A stretch of 64,000 nucleotides of DNA, taken from the NCBI GenBank assembly GCA_016800925.1, contig JABCPU010000345.1:1-64000 (forward strand), in the 5' to 3' direction. The translations under genes and the position numbers were made by a program. Positions 32,603-43,262 of the stretch are shown one piece after another (position 1 is the first letter of the stretch; each line of letters opens with the position of its first letter). Below the pieces are notes generated by a model. It ran no database searches. It was not told the origin of the DNA and was given only the letters and a program-made list of their open reading frames with translations. Source of the DNA: Suillus spraguei. Its lineage: Eukaryota; Basidiomycota; Agaricomycetes; Boletales; Suillaceae.

Positions 32603-34485
32603 TTAATTATCAAGCACCACGGACATATCATCGTCAGTTCGGTCCTGCGCCATCTCCAAATCTTCACGTATGACAAGGGCGAGGTCAGACTGAAGTTTGC
32701 CCTTTCCTTTCGTGTCTGCAGTACTCTTTCCCTTCTTGTCTGCAGCAGTCTTGCCATTGCCATTTTCAGCTTTAGTAAGTTCGACGAAATAGTTTTGCAG
32801 GTCGGTCGAGGGAGGGAAGTGATGCCAGAACAGTTGGGGCGCTACCAGCTTGTTCAATCTTTTGAAATGCTTGTTATCCTCGTCGTTCCTTACAGCCGCG
32901 GATTTCCACCGGCATTTCAAGCATAGAAGACGAACTTTGACCCCGTGATTATGCACACGCATGTCGGCCGGCGTCGGCTGACACCCTGGTGTAGGACAGG
33001 ACCTAAACTCGTATCCAAAGGCGCGTAAACCAGGAATGTCCTTGCCGATCTGGCGACATTCCACAACGCGCCGTTTGTCAACTGTGCTTGCGAACACTAG
33101 CACCGCAGTAGTGTAGTCTAAGAAGTCGCTGGAGCAAGCCAGTGTATCGCATATGGTAGACCAGATGTCAGTGCGTCCATAGATGCCGGTCTCCACAATC
33201 AAAGAGCGGACGATGTTGGATACCATAGATGGCAAAGTACCTGATCCTCCAAATGCCAGAACGAAATCGACATCATCACTGAGACAGAGTAAGTATGGGT
33301 TGGTTGTGTAAAGAGCAACAAACGCACTTCTCCACTAAAGCCCTCACAGCGTGGAAGTGGTGGCTTACCCTGATAGCAGGGCCGCAGCTAACCATCAAAA
33401 GGCCCCTCCATCCTCCTCTAGCTCTAGGACTAAGGTCGCACCAAGGCTTGCTCCCATCAATGGTTTTTATTTCAGTCTTGTCGCTCCTTGCCATGTCGGA
33501 GGAGGCTTTTAACGTTTGCAAAAAACTTTCTCCAAGATATGCCGTCAAGATCTCAACTATCGTTGTGCTGGTGCCGCCGGTATGCCCGCCAGTGTGCTGG
33601 AGCATGCCAGTGTATTCATCTGAATGCGTGTCGACCACTATAAAAGTGTTGGGGGGGAAGCCAGATTTTATGTTGCGCTTCATGAATTCCACGCCGGGGG
33701 CCAGCTTCTTGGACTGGTAAACTTGAGCACCACCACGCATATGCAATGAAGTTGTGAAGAGCTACAAAACATTAATTTTGAACGTCGGTAACTGCAGCTG
33801 TGGTGATATTCATGGTACTTACGTTGCTTTCGAACTTCCGGAAGTGGTTCTCCGCCTCCAGTATCACTGTGTCTGCAAGATAATCGTCCTTCATCGATTC
33901 AAGGTTCAGAGTGACAATGGCCATCGGCCACACCGTTTTGACCTTCTTTCGCCTACCAAAGCCAATAAAGGCATACCGCAAGGGCTTGGCCTTCCCATCT
34001 CCTTTCCTTGAGCACATCGGACACCGAAAATCTTTCCCTTCAACCTCCACAGTATTCATAAAGATGCACCCGCTCCCACGAGCAGCTTGTTGTTCGCACA
34101 CGATAGCGCCGCAAGCCACACATTCGTGTCTGCGGAGAGGATTTGTGTTGTCGCAACAAAAGTGACAGAATGCGCCGATAGAGAAAGCTGTGGAGGAAGG
34201 GATGGGGGCAATAGTTTCAACAGGATCAAGTGAAGAGGTAGCGTCCATGTTGGTAGAAGAGCCCTCTTGCAGGTCCTCATTGTCCGCAAGAATGCTGGAG
34301 ATTTTGAGTGAGGCTGATCGACCCCCGCGCAACTTTACCATACTGCCAATGGCAACGTCGGTGGCAGCAGCTCTGGAAATACCGCTAAAGATAGCGCCCA
34401 TCTTGGCCGTTTGTTGGGGAACTTTGGGAGCTTTGGCGGCTTTCTTAACTTTGGCGGATTTGGCGGTACGTTTTTTGGGAGGCAT
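32603..34485 (-). CDS. Y2: zinc-finger/caspase-like/zinc-ribbon protein, three exons
   Basis: Structure: complement(32603..33278, 33328..33761, 33823..34485), 590 residues, in phase. The first exon starts with a lysine-rich tail (MPPKKRTAKSAKVKKAAK), then a finger CHFCCDNTN, HECVACGAIVC, FRCPMCSRK. The central domain shows FIVVDTHSDEYTGM and, about 70 residues later, GLLMVSCGPAIR, then FVLAFGGSGTLPSMV. These align with Y1 (NSHSDTETG, CCCGS, FILTFAGVSTI) and give a His/Cys pair in a caspase/CHAT-like order. A C-terminal ribbon reads CPTPGC ... CLKC, and a lysine-rich, then acidic tail follows. It is divergent from Y3 across the palindrome at 34816-35215. Fewer introns than Y1 at partly different positions imply old duplication. 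Enzyme activity is inferred only. Confidence 0.7.
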
Positions 34486-34557
34486 GTTAACAGTATAGGG
34501 CCTTGACGGATGAGAAAGAAAAAGGAAAGAAACGTTGTTCCTTTTTGGAACTCCTCG

Positions 34558-34578
34558 TATATATATATATATATATAT
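34558..34578. repeat. (AT)n microsatellite
   Basis: About ten uninterrupted AT dinucleotides lie 72 bp upstream of the Y2 start codon, inside its promoter region. Confidence 0.9.
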
Positions 34579-34815
34579 TGGAGATCCGATCTTACGTGAG
34601 ATCTAAGCTCAGGGAGACGCTTCTCTAATCTGGAAGATAGAAGTCACAACGATGAAAGATAATATACAATACGTTTCAAATGAAAATCCCCTCTGTTCAA
34701 AACTGACCGTTGCAGGCTTTAGTAAGCAAAATATTCTGTGCTGCAAACAACATCCGTATGTCTCCAGCATTCTGTGTCAAACTTGATATAATAAAATGAA
34801 TTACCGGACGTGTGG

Positions 34816-35215
34816 ACAATATTGAACTCCGCGCTGCATTGTATAGTAGGCGTGGTCCGCCGCACGATAACAAATCTGACTCATCAATATTTAAGACCGA
34901 ATGTTGTACAAAATGCAAAGACGAAACTTAGCTTGAGATTTGGGACGGTCAAAAATAACGTCTGCAGACGTTTTTGCCTTGAATAAGTAAAAAAATCTAT
35001 AACCACATTCAAGCCGCTTTTGAATGTGGTTATAGATTTTTTACTTATTCAAGGCAAAAACGTCTGCAGATGTTATTTTTCACCGTCCCAAATCTCAAGC
35101 TAAGTTTCGTCTTTGCATTTTGTACGACATTCGGTCTTAAATATTGATGAGTCAGATTTGTTATCGCGCGGCGGACCACGCCGACTATACAATGCAGCGC
35201 GGGGTTCAATATTGT
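34816..35215. repeat. 400-bp near-perfect palindrome between Y2 and Y3
   Basis: The arms 34816-35012 and 35019-35215 are inverted copies with a 6-bp loop (GCCGCT). The outer ends read ACAATATTGAAC and GTTCAATATTGT. Mismatches between arms are few (for example CGTGGTCCGCCGCACG versus CGCGCGGCGGACCACG). It occupies about half of the 836 bp between the divergent start codons at 34485 and 35322. It is unrelated in sequence to the palindromes at 10967 and 13518. Confidence 0.92.
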
Positions 35216-35321
35216 GTATTGTTGTTTGTGGAACTTCATTGTTTAAAAACTTTCGTCCACAAACACCCACCTTAGTCCACTACCACGTTCACAATCGTCC
35301 CATCCACATACTTTTTGTCAT

Positions 35322-36867
35322 GCCTGCCACAAAAATGACCGCAAAGAAGTCCAACGGAGGGACCGCCCCCCGCGTTACCCTCAAGTTGCCTGTGGACGAC
35401 TCACAAAGTGTGGAGGATGATATCATGGTCTCCGATGAATTCGAACATAACGAGGCGCGTTCGAAAATTTTCATTTGTGTGAATCTTCACTTATATAAAA
35501 TTAACTTAGTATTGCATCGTGTGCCGAGACGGATCTGTGGGCGCGGACTCATTGTTCTGTTGTAACGAATGCCCCCGCGTGACTTGCCTCAAGTGCATGG
35601 ACGTTCCTGAGGCGTTCCGAACAGCTATATCGGTTGCAGACGTGACGTTCAAGTGCATCTGCTGTCATATTCAGCAACAAGAGGATAGGGATGAACGCCA
35701 GCCATATTTTGTAAGTTTTTTCCATTAATCTATCGTTGATTCTGACATGTACATTCATTCCACAGGGTTTCTACAAGAACGGAAGACCAGTCCTATCGAA
35801 GTTTCTCCCCATCGCTGCGACGCTCGAAGTCTCTCAGCGTGCGCAAATTTCTTCTGCGTCGGTTCTCTTTCTTCATCTCAAACTGGTGAACTGCGACACT
35901 TCCGGGGGATCTTTTGAGTTAGCGTACAAGTTTCTTAAGCCTTACTTTCCCAGAGGCGGCATAAAATTCGTCGAGGTAGCGTTCGACGTGGCAACCGGTG
36001 AAAAGGCTGCCGGCTACAAAAATTGTGGCAGAAAGACTGCGCTGGAACTCATGAAGCAGCGCACTTGGGCCCGTGTTGTGATTGCCATCACTAATCACAC
36101 AGACAACGTTACCGGCGACCCGTTTGCTGGATATGACGGCGGCCAGTACATCTCTGGTGAGATAAATGAGGTCAGTACCATTTACTTATTTGCTTTCCAG
36201 TACTCACCGTTTATTAGTTCCTAGACATCATCCTTCAGCCATGGAAGGGGGTTATCAAACGCGCTCAAGAATCGTACCTGTGGTTTTTCTGTTGCGGCGC
36301 CATGGTAAATAACCCTACGTCGTTTGCTGCCTTACAAAAATCCCTCCTGGCGTAAGTCTTTTCATTTCTCTTGGTATTTTGGGAAGCGACTGATAGAAAA
36401 TCAGTCATCCGGTCACTGCTAGCATCGCCTTCAACGCTGTACGACTCCAACCGAGCTTCGCATCGCACCTCCTTCTTGCGTTTGTCGAGTATGTCTTACT
36501 CGAACGTTTTTCAATCACCCATTCCTTTCAGCACATGCTTGGCCAATCGTACAGGCTTGGCCGACACACGGATATATTTTTGATGACGACGGAAAGTAAG
36601 GGTGCTGGTCTGACGGTTGTGAAATTTAGCTGGGCCCACATTGATCATAAACCTTGGGGGCATTTCTTGCCCGTCCAATGTCCGGGGTGTGGGTTGGTTG
36701 ATTCCTGGCTGTCTGCCAGTAAGGCAAGGGTATATTCGTACCAGTGCACCAACCGCCGTTGCAAAAGATTACTATCGTTCGAGCAACCCCCTGGATCAAA
36801 GCTGTTGAGCCCAGGGAAAACAAGCAGCGGCTGTTGGTTGGTTATTCCATTGACATCCGATACTTGA
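35322..36867 (+). CDS. Y3: zinc-finger/caspase-like/zinc-ribbon protein, five exons
   Basis: Supported exons are 35510..35710, 35766..36170, 36218..36351 and 36405..36867 (401 codons), with an N-terminal exon from 35322 whose donor I could not fix. The basic start MPATKMTAKKSNGG is followed by acidic residues. The finger reads YCIVCRDG, CCNECPRVTCLKC, FKCICC. The central domain has VVIAITNHTDNVTGDP and, after an intron, YLWFFCCGAMVNN, matching the His and Cys motifs of Y1 and Y2. The Cys motif is followed by SIAFNAVRLQPSF instead of the FxGxxT block, so this copy is the most diverged. The C-terminal ribbon reads CPGCG ... CTNRRC. It lies head to head with Y2. Zinc binding and the caspase-like fold are inferences from residue pattern. 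Confidence 0.65.
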
Positions 36868-37264
36868 CAATAACGCTTGCATACTATCGTCTGTTTCTTT
36901 ACAATTGTTGGACTACTTCGCTTATGATATCGTCTACCTCGTCGTTCTTCAAGTTTGTTGCATGCCTGGCTGTATGAGCTGCATCTCGACCTCTATGCAT
37001 CCTTGAGCAGTATGACGCTCCAAACGCCACTTAAGTAAAGTGCTAAACTCAACAACATTGCCGTGATTCAACTACTAGAGCTTGGCGATATTTATTTTTG
37101 CAAAAATGCACACGTCTATGCCGTTCTCCATCTCCAGGCATCACGCCGCTTTCGAGTTTGAGAAGATGATACGTTGAGCAGCCCAGACATCAACATGGCG
37201 GGCAATACATATAAGTACAACATCAGCAACCATGAGCTCTTGTCTATCCTGTTGAGACGGCACT

Positions 37265-37732
37265 ATGGAGATGGATCTCAACTGCAACACCTTTCCTCAG
37301 TTCACGACCCAAGCCGAGTTCTTGGCAGCGCTCCAGGATCCAAATCTGCCTAGTCCCTATGATCAGCTACATGCGCAACTGCCTGGAGACCCTGGAGTCG
37401 TCGTTATGCCAGGCCTTCCTCAGATCGAGAGCGGGAGCAAAGGAGATACCAGCGCTAGTGGGAAGCTGAAGAAGACAGCTGTGGTAGCAGCACTTGAAGC
37501 GGTGACGCATGTTGTTGCCGAGCTAGAGAGAAAGGGCAAGGTATATGAGCATCAACTTGAGGAGATACTTGTTCACCAGAACATGATGGCATTTAACGAG
37601 TCCTATGAGAAAGAGAAACGAATTACCGAGTTGAAGGAATATTTTGGGAAAAAAATCGAGGAGACTTTGCAAAGACATGGAGAAGATAAGGATGAGGATG
37701 ATACTGATGATGAAGATGACGGGGACGACTAG
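37265..37732 (+). CDS. Small acidic coiled-coil protein, single exon, unknown
   Basis: The product has 155 residues. The middle (KTAVVAALEAVTHVVAELE to TELKEYFGKKIEETLQ) has heptad-like leucine/valine spacing consistent with a coiled coil. The tail from about residue 140 is almost all Asp/Glu. No domain was recognised. An upstream ATG at 37195 is out of frame. It lies between the 3' ends of Y3 and Z1. Its intact frame, absence of repeats and clear composition support a real gene, but expression is untested. Confidence 0.5.
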   Translation: MEMDLNCNTFPQFTTQAEFLAALQDPNLPSPYDQLHAQLPGDPGVVVMPGLPQIESGSKGDTSASGKLKKTAVVAALEAVTHVVAELERKGKVYEHQLEEILVHQNMMAFNESYEKEKRITELKEYFGKKIEETLQRHGEDKDEDDTDDEDDGDD

Positions 37733-37980
37733 TACTGCTGGAGGACCATGTTATATATTATAAAGTAGTAGCTGGTGGATCGCGCACTTGACATTGTGTA
37801 TCGCACACTTTATTAAAGTGGCAATTGGAGGGGGTCTTGGATGACAAATGGTAGGACGACATTGGCAAAAATAGTTCCAAAGAAAACACAGAACTAAAGA
37901 CAAGCGCATACAATACATTCATGTAAATGATTCGCTGATTTAGAGAGCGCATTGCATGAAATTCTCACATAACAACGCCA

Positions 37981-40760
37981 TCACAAAAGATCTTTCTGCC
38001 TTCTTTCCGCCTCTTTTCTTGCCTCGATCGACACGAGTCGGGTAACAAATTCCCGAAACACTGAACGCAGGTCATCGAATGCTTCGGAATCAATGGGTGG
38101 CCCCATAACCTGTAAGTCTTCTAAGACATCAAGATATGTTTGGACGCTCTCAGCATGCTCCGGTGAGAAGTCAGATTTCATCTTTGCAGCATACCTCTCC
38201 AGGGAGCAGTGTGTTGTATATTCGACCAACTGGTCTATAGCCACTCTCTGCAGAGGGATGACGATTTCATCTTGGTTTAAAGCCATACGAAATGTAGCCT
38301 GGATCTCAGAAAGATGATTGGTATGAGCCTCCTGCGATGTCCGGTAAGCTTGGCTGTTGAGTTGCGCCTGTTCACCCGAGGAACCTGGCATAGCATCATC
38401 GTCTTCCATGCCAATGTCATCTGTGGATTGACCTAATGGCGTAGACATGCATGATGGGTCAGAGCAAGTTTGATGTGGAAATAAAGTAATAGAAAAAAGT
38501 CTCACCGGTGCGCTTGGTTCTTTTTTTGGGACGATGATCAGGCTTGGCAACATGGGCGTTGTGTTCCTCCTGGATTTCCGTGTTGGGTCCGGAACCACCT
38601 AACTGCATTCAGATCACTAGTTCTCTAGGCCATAATAACTTCTATTCTGCTTACTAGCAGCACCTGCGGCATCGTTGTTGTCCTCATCCGTTGCCGATTG
38701 GGGCTCAAAAGCTAACGATGGTCAGATTGCTAGTTTTCTAAACCATGGCAACTTCTGCTTACCAGCAGCACCTGCGTCGTCATCATCGTCATCGTCAGTG
38801 GCATCTCCATCGTCTACCTCCACCGCTACATTGAACACAGAAACACCTAACGACGTTCAGATCGCTAAGTTTCTAATCCACATCAACTTCTGCTCACCAG
38901 TAGCACCTGCACCGCGGTTGTCATTGTGAGCGCCGTCGATAGGCGCCTGCACTTTTTTGATCCTTTTCACTGTGAATGTTGAACGAATTGGATGAACATG
39001 TTAACCACTCAAACAAATACTGACTTATGTTTGCGTTTGTCCACCATGGCCCTGCTGCTTTCAACACCTCCGTTACCTTCTTTCCAACCACAATCTGTGA
39101 GACGATCCAAGACCACGCCGATTGATGCTTGCCACTGACTCTCTTCAGTACCTTCCACAGAACGTCATCTCTCTCGTTCAAAGGCAAGTGCACGGTCAGC
39201 TCGTTCCGGCGAACAAAACCTTCTAGAACCAAACGAACCTCGAACGTATCAAAGACGTTTTCTGGGTCTGGAAAAAGAAATGGATGAACGTGAGGGACGA
39301 TGTGGGTGGCCACAATTACTTACCTTTTTCTTCCGAGGTGGTAGAGACGGCATGTCTAAGACGCAAGTGGTTTTGCATCAAGTCATCCACAAATTCCCCC
39401 CAAGTTGTCGCTCCAAACCAAAGCTTCCTTGCAAGAGTGTAAATATCTTCCATGACGGGGGCCTCGGTAACAACGTTGAACAATGTGTCTATATCTTGCA
39501 TGAACTCTTCCACAACGGTGTAAGGCGGGTCTTCCTTGAGGACGTAGTACAAAAGGTCGATGGGCTTATCCCAGGGACTGTTTCCTGCAAGATAATTACG
39601 TTCCAGCGACAGATACGACAGTAAAGTACAACCACTTCACCTTGAGTCGTCCAATTCCAGTATTTCACGCTCCAAAAACACGGCTGGGGTCGTTGTCCCT
39701 CATGCCATCGCGCCGGTAGCACTGCTTTAGGGTGGTACTGAACCTGGCGATATTTGTCCGGCGTCATCAACTTTTCCAGGGCATCATCTCTCCATGAATC
39801 TTGAAACATCTGTTCCAGTCCAACAATATCGCCGTCAAACCATTCCTCCAGGTCGTCAGGTGCCTCTATAAAAGTCGTGCCCTCGCCTTCGATCTTCCAA
39901 TCCCCTTCTACGTTTCTACAGTTAAACACGGCCGGAATACCGCCACATAAGACCAACTCACCATAAAGAGCTCGGTTTTCTGGTCTCATGGGATCTGCTT
40001 TGAGGTATTTTGCGTCCTCTTCAGGCACCTCCTGGCAGGTAATGTTAAACCAGTCACGAGCCACTCGGATCTTCCATTCATCGAGAATATTGACCCTCTC
40101 TTCACCAGACTGTTCGGCATTATGTGACCGGCTAACCAATTCCAGAACCGCAAGTAACCTGGACACCATGTGTTGTGCCAATAGCGTGCCAGTGGTGCGA
40201 CGCAAGGTCGCAGCGTTGTTCCTTTCCTCCCTGCTCTTTGCCTTTTGCAATTCCTGCGCCCACAGTCTCCACATGCCTCTAAATAGAACTATATAGTAAG
40301 ACAATTGCAACCAGACCGCTCTGTACCGCATGGGTAGCGGTATGTATCCTTTGAGTTTGCGTCCCACAATTACAGGCACGCGGCAGGTTAGAAATGTTTC
40401 GCCAGTGTCGCTGTCGATAACGTCTATTTCTTCCGGCGGGCGGTAAGTCACCGATTCTGTTGTTTCGTCCAGAATACATTCAGCTCGCACTGCGGGGATT
40501 CTAAAAGATGTTATGGGGCGCGCTAGTAGCACAGTTCCAGCTGGACGCTTTCCACTTTGCGTCGGATTACCTGGACATTCGGCATGTCCTGTATCAATGT
40601 GTTGTTGAAACGACTCAGGAATGACTAAAAACTGACCTGCAGCATTGCGCTTTGTCATTTTCTTGAGCTGAAATGGGTCGGACGAAATGCAAGTGGCAAA
40701 ACTCAAGGCTGTTATATAACGTCTGACACTCATATGTCCATGTTTGTCAACTTGCTCCAT
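37981..40760 (-). CDS. Z1: unknown conserved helical protein, eight exons
   Basis: Structure: complement(37981..38432, 38506..38598, 38655..38711, 38763..38846, 38898..38969, 39025..39267, 39324..39584, 39641..40760), 793 residues. Every intron is phase 1. The large first exon contains RPPEEIDVIDSDTGE, GYIPLPMRYRAVWLQLSYYI, ERVNILDEWKIRVARDWF and LPARWHEGQRPQP. Later exons contain LLYYVLKEDPPYTVVEEFM and VFDTFEVRLVLEGF. The last exon ends EARKEAERRQKDLL. The same blocks in the same order form Z2, so they are paralogues; no known domain was recognised. Three small acidic exons (38655-38969) each end in AGAA/AGAT followed by a related intron start, a sign of exon duplication. The start codon is 228 bp from that of the TET/JBP-like gene, divergent. 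Confidence 0.75.
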
Positions 40761-40988
40761 TAGGTCAGCAGCATGGATCCATGCCGGACTTTTACATAAG
40801 GTGGCGGGTCGTGCAGCTCAGCTACCGCGGTTATTTTACATCACGCATAACATAATTATACTAATTAGTTCAAATGCTGTAGCCCCAGCCGCGCGGCAAT
40901 ATTATCAAACTATATAGTACCAAATCGACCTTAACAAATAGCGGGACAATGGTCAGAGCGGAGTAGTTTTTTTTTCAGTCGTTCCTTC
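40761..40988. promoter_or_regulatory. Shared divergent promoter region of Z1 and the TET/JBP-like gene
   Basis: Only 228 bp separate the two start codons, so both promoters must overlap here. The region is AT-rich (TTATTTTACATCACGC, ATAACATAATTATACTAATT) with a CT/T-rich run (TTTTTTTTTCAG) just before the plus-strand start. No specific binding site can be named. The strand is left open because it serves both genes. Confidence 0.5.
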
Positions 40989-42450
40989 ATGCAGCAACAA
41001 GATGAGTCCCACCGCCTGATGATGATGCTGACTACCAAGATCGTTGAAGTTCTGAACGGTTCTTCCACTGTCAAAGTTATAAAGGAAGGGATTCTGAACT
41101 ATCGCCTCCTTCACAAAGCTAGGTATGTTTTATTTCGCCATAAATCTTCGCAGATTGTTGAACGAATTGGATGTCTCACTTATGAAGGTTGAGGATATCG
41201 ATCGAGTTGTCAGCCTGCTTGGCTTCAGAAATTGAAACGCCCGACTGCGTTGATGTGGTTTCGGATGCTGAAATTCGACGAGCAGCACTCACAATTGCAC
41301 ATGCTATGGTGAACCCGTGTAAGTGTTTACCTGTTTGAGAATCAAGAGCGCGCAGCTTAATATGAACTGGGACTGGGCGAAAGACTATGTGAATTGGGAT
41401 GCAGAGCGTTATGGAGAATCAGTCAAGTTGTCACAACCTAACCACGAGGGGCTGCCTACCGGCGAACCAGAGAGACTGCGAAAATACTTTCATGAAACCG
41501 ACTTAGGAAAGATCTCGGAACCGGCCACAATCGTTGACAGGCATGGCAAGATTTTGACGATTTATTTACCCAACATTTTATCACCATCTCGTGTGGTGAG
41601 TTTATTCACCGTCCGTTTTCCCTCCCTACTAATCCAGTGCATAGGAACATGTCAATACAGCAACTAAAGGGCTGCGTAAACTGCTTCTTCGTTCCCTCCC
41701 ATCCCCATTAGCCGCAAAAGTTCCTTGGCGATCCAAAGGATTTTGTGCGCCTCAGGGTGGCGGCGAATTTGGGGCAGGCAGAATAACGATATCTCCAGCA
41801 TATTTTATGCAGAGGCAAGAGGTATTCTTCTTTGCCCTTGATTTTTGTTGTCCTGGTTGAATGAAAAACCGAACTAGAGAATTCAAGATCCACTCGTGAC
41901 ATCAGCAGCTTACTCCTCTGCAGAGGTGCAGGCTTGGCTTTCGGCCTTGGCAACTACCGAATTCTTCTGGAATGCTATAACGGCTGCTGTAGCTCCAGAC
42001 TTATTTCAGGCTGGCTCAGCAGCGATTTTGGGCGCACAATGCGAAACTTCTTCGAAATCAAAGGCATCGCCTGCTGTGTCACGGTGGCCCTCGGTGTTTT
42101 CTGGATTAGAAGTGATCGTAAATCGTGTGACCCTCAGCCATAGGGATGGTGGCGGCGCGCCTACTCTTTATGATCTTCTAGTCAGTTTGGGCATCGGTCA
42201 TACTGCGACCATGAAATTAGCTGATGTGGGGGCTGAGCTGGATTATTTTCCCGGAACCATGGTTTACATTTCAGGCATACTTCTGGAACACTCAGTCGGA
42301 CCATGGGCGAATGGAGAGCGTTTTGTAATCGCTCATTTCATGAAGGACAAAGTTCATGACAGGATGAAGGTGCCGAGACCTCCCTTTCCTATGCAAAGAT
42401 TTTTTTTGGAGATGGTGGGCAAGGACGTCAGCAGCAGTTCGAAGAAGTAG
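40989..42450 (+). CDS. TET/JBP-type 2-oxoglutarate/Fe(II) dioxygenase-like protein, five exons
   Basis: Structure: 40989..41122, 41188..41308, 41356..41595, 41645..41821, 41878..42450, 414 residues, all in phase. The C-terminal domain shows an N-R-x-T-x-x-H-R-D block (VIVNRVTLSHRDGGG), then LYDLLVSLGIGHTATMKLAD, LDYFPGTMVYISG, LLEHSVGPW and NGERFVIAHFMKD. This is the order of the fungal TET/JBP oxygenase family: HxD iron ligands, a DLLVxLG strand, YxPGT, the distal His, and the 2-oxoglutarate-binding Arg in GER. Such enzymes oxidise 5-methylcytosine or thymine in DNA, and the basidiomycete expansion of this family has been linked to KDZ transposons. The N-terminal ~220 residues are family-typical but unnamed. 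All three metal ligands and the Arg are present, so it could be active. Start chosen as the first ATG in the shared promoter region. Confidence 0.8.
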
Positions 42451-42689
42451 CAAGATACCTAGCTGATAACTTAGTGAGGTACTTGTTCTCATGTACATAA
42501 ACACTCGAGAGTATAGCGCTGTTTCATGTTCATGCCTCCATTCCACCAGAGAGTAAAACCTGGATGGCTGTACAAGATGAGACGCCGAGTGGTACGTTTA
42601 ATACTAACAGTTGTGTTTGATGTTGATGTTAAGGTAACGGTACTTCATTGATTCTAAAAAAGTTGTTCCCTTGAACTTCGATGTTTGAT

Positions 42690-43262
42690 GGAAATCAGCT
42701 TTGAAAAAATGTTTGACGCGGTATAGCACATCACATGAGACCCTACTTCTCCGGATTGATGGAGAAATTCACTTACTCTTTCTAATCATGATGGAGAACA
42801 TCCACTTAACCTTTACCTTCGAATTCTACGGCTTGCACATCATGAAGAACATTCACTCCGACACTTATGTCAAGGATTCAGCCCAGCACGAATCCCCCTT
42901 TGACGCCGTAGGTATTATTCCTTGCGTCGAACGCAAGACTGACTGGGCACTCAAGTGGATATCCGATCAGCGCTTGGTCGCCTTCACTACTGTCGATCGA
43001 TCTCAGGTTCTTTCGCGTCCATCTTCTGGTTCAAGAAGCATGGTCTCATGCCTGGTCTTATGTTCTCCAACGAGCTCATCAGCTGTGATGAGCATATGCA
43101 CACGGATTGTGCTTGCTTGCTCTTTACCGCCTCGAGCGTCGCCCGCACCCCGAGACTGTGAAGCATATCATTACCCAGGCTGTCGTTGTCGAGCAGGAAT
43201 TCTTGACAGGTTCGTCATTACTTTCACTCTATCCATTTTATGCCGGCCGTCTCTCTAGCTCC
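42690..43262 (+). pseudogene. Ribonucleotide reductase small subunit (RNR2-type) relic
   Basis: Pieces in shifting frames read [77 protein letters not shown] and [19 protein letters not shown]. These are consecutive blocks of the class I ribonucleotide reductase small chain, including the ENIHS and SRDEGMH regions with changes (CDEHMHTD). Frame shifts and missing stretches (for example after ISDQR) rule out a working enzyme. It is partial at both ends and followed by what looks like a retained intron donor (CAGGTTCGTC). Confidence 0.88.

Noticed and set aside
37195..37264. Upstream ATG as start of the small acidic protein
   Set aside because: It is out of frame with 37265 and no splice restores the frame.
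42690..43262. Working ribonucleotide reductase gene
   Set aside because: Frame shifts, missing blocks and altered metal-site region; scored as pseudogene.
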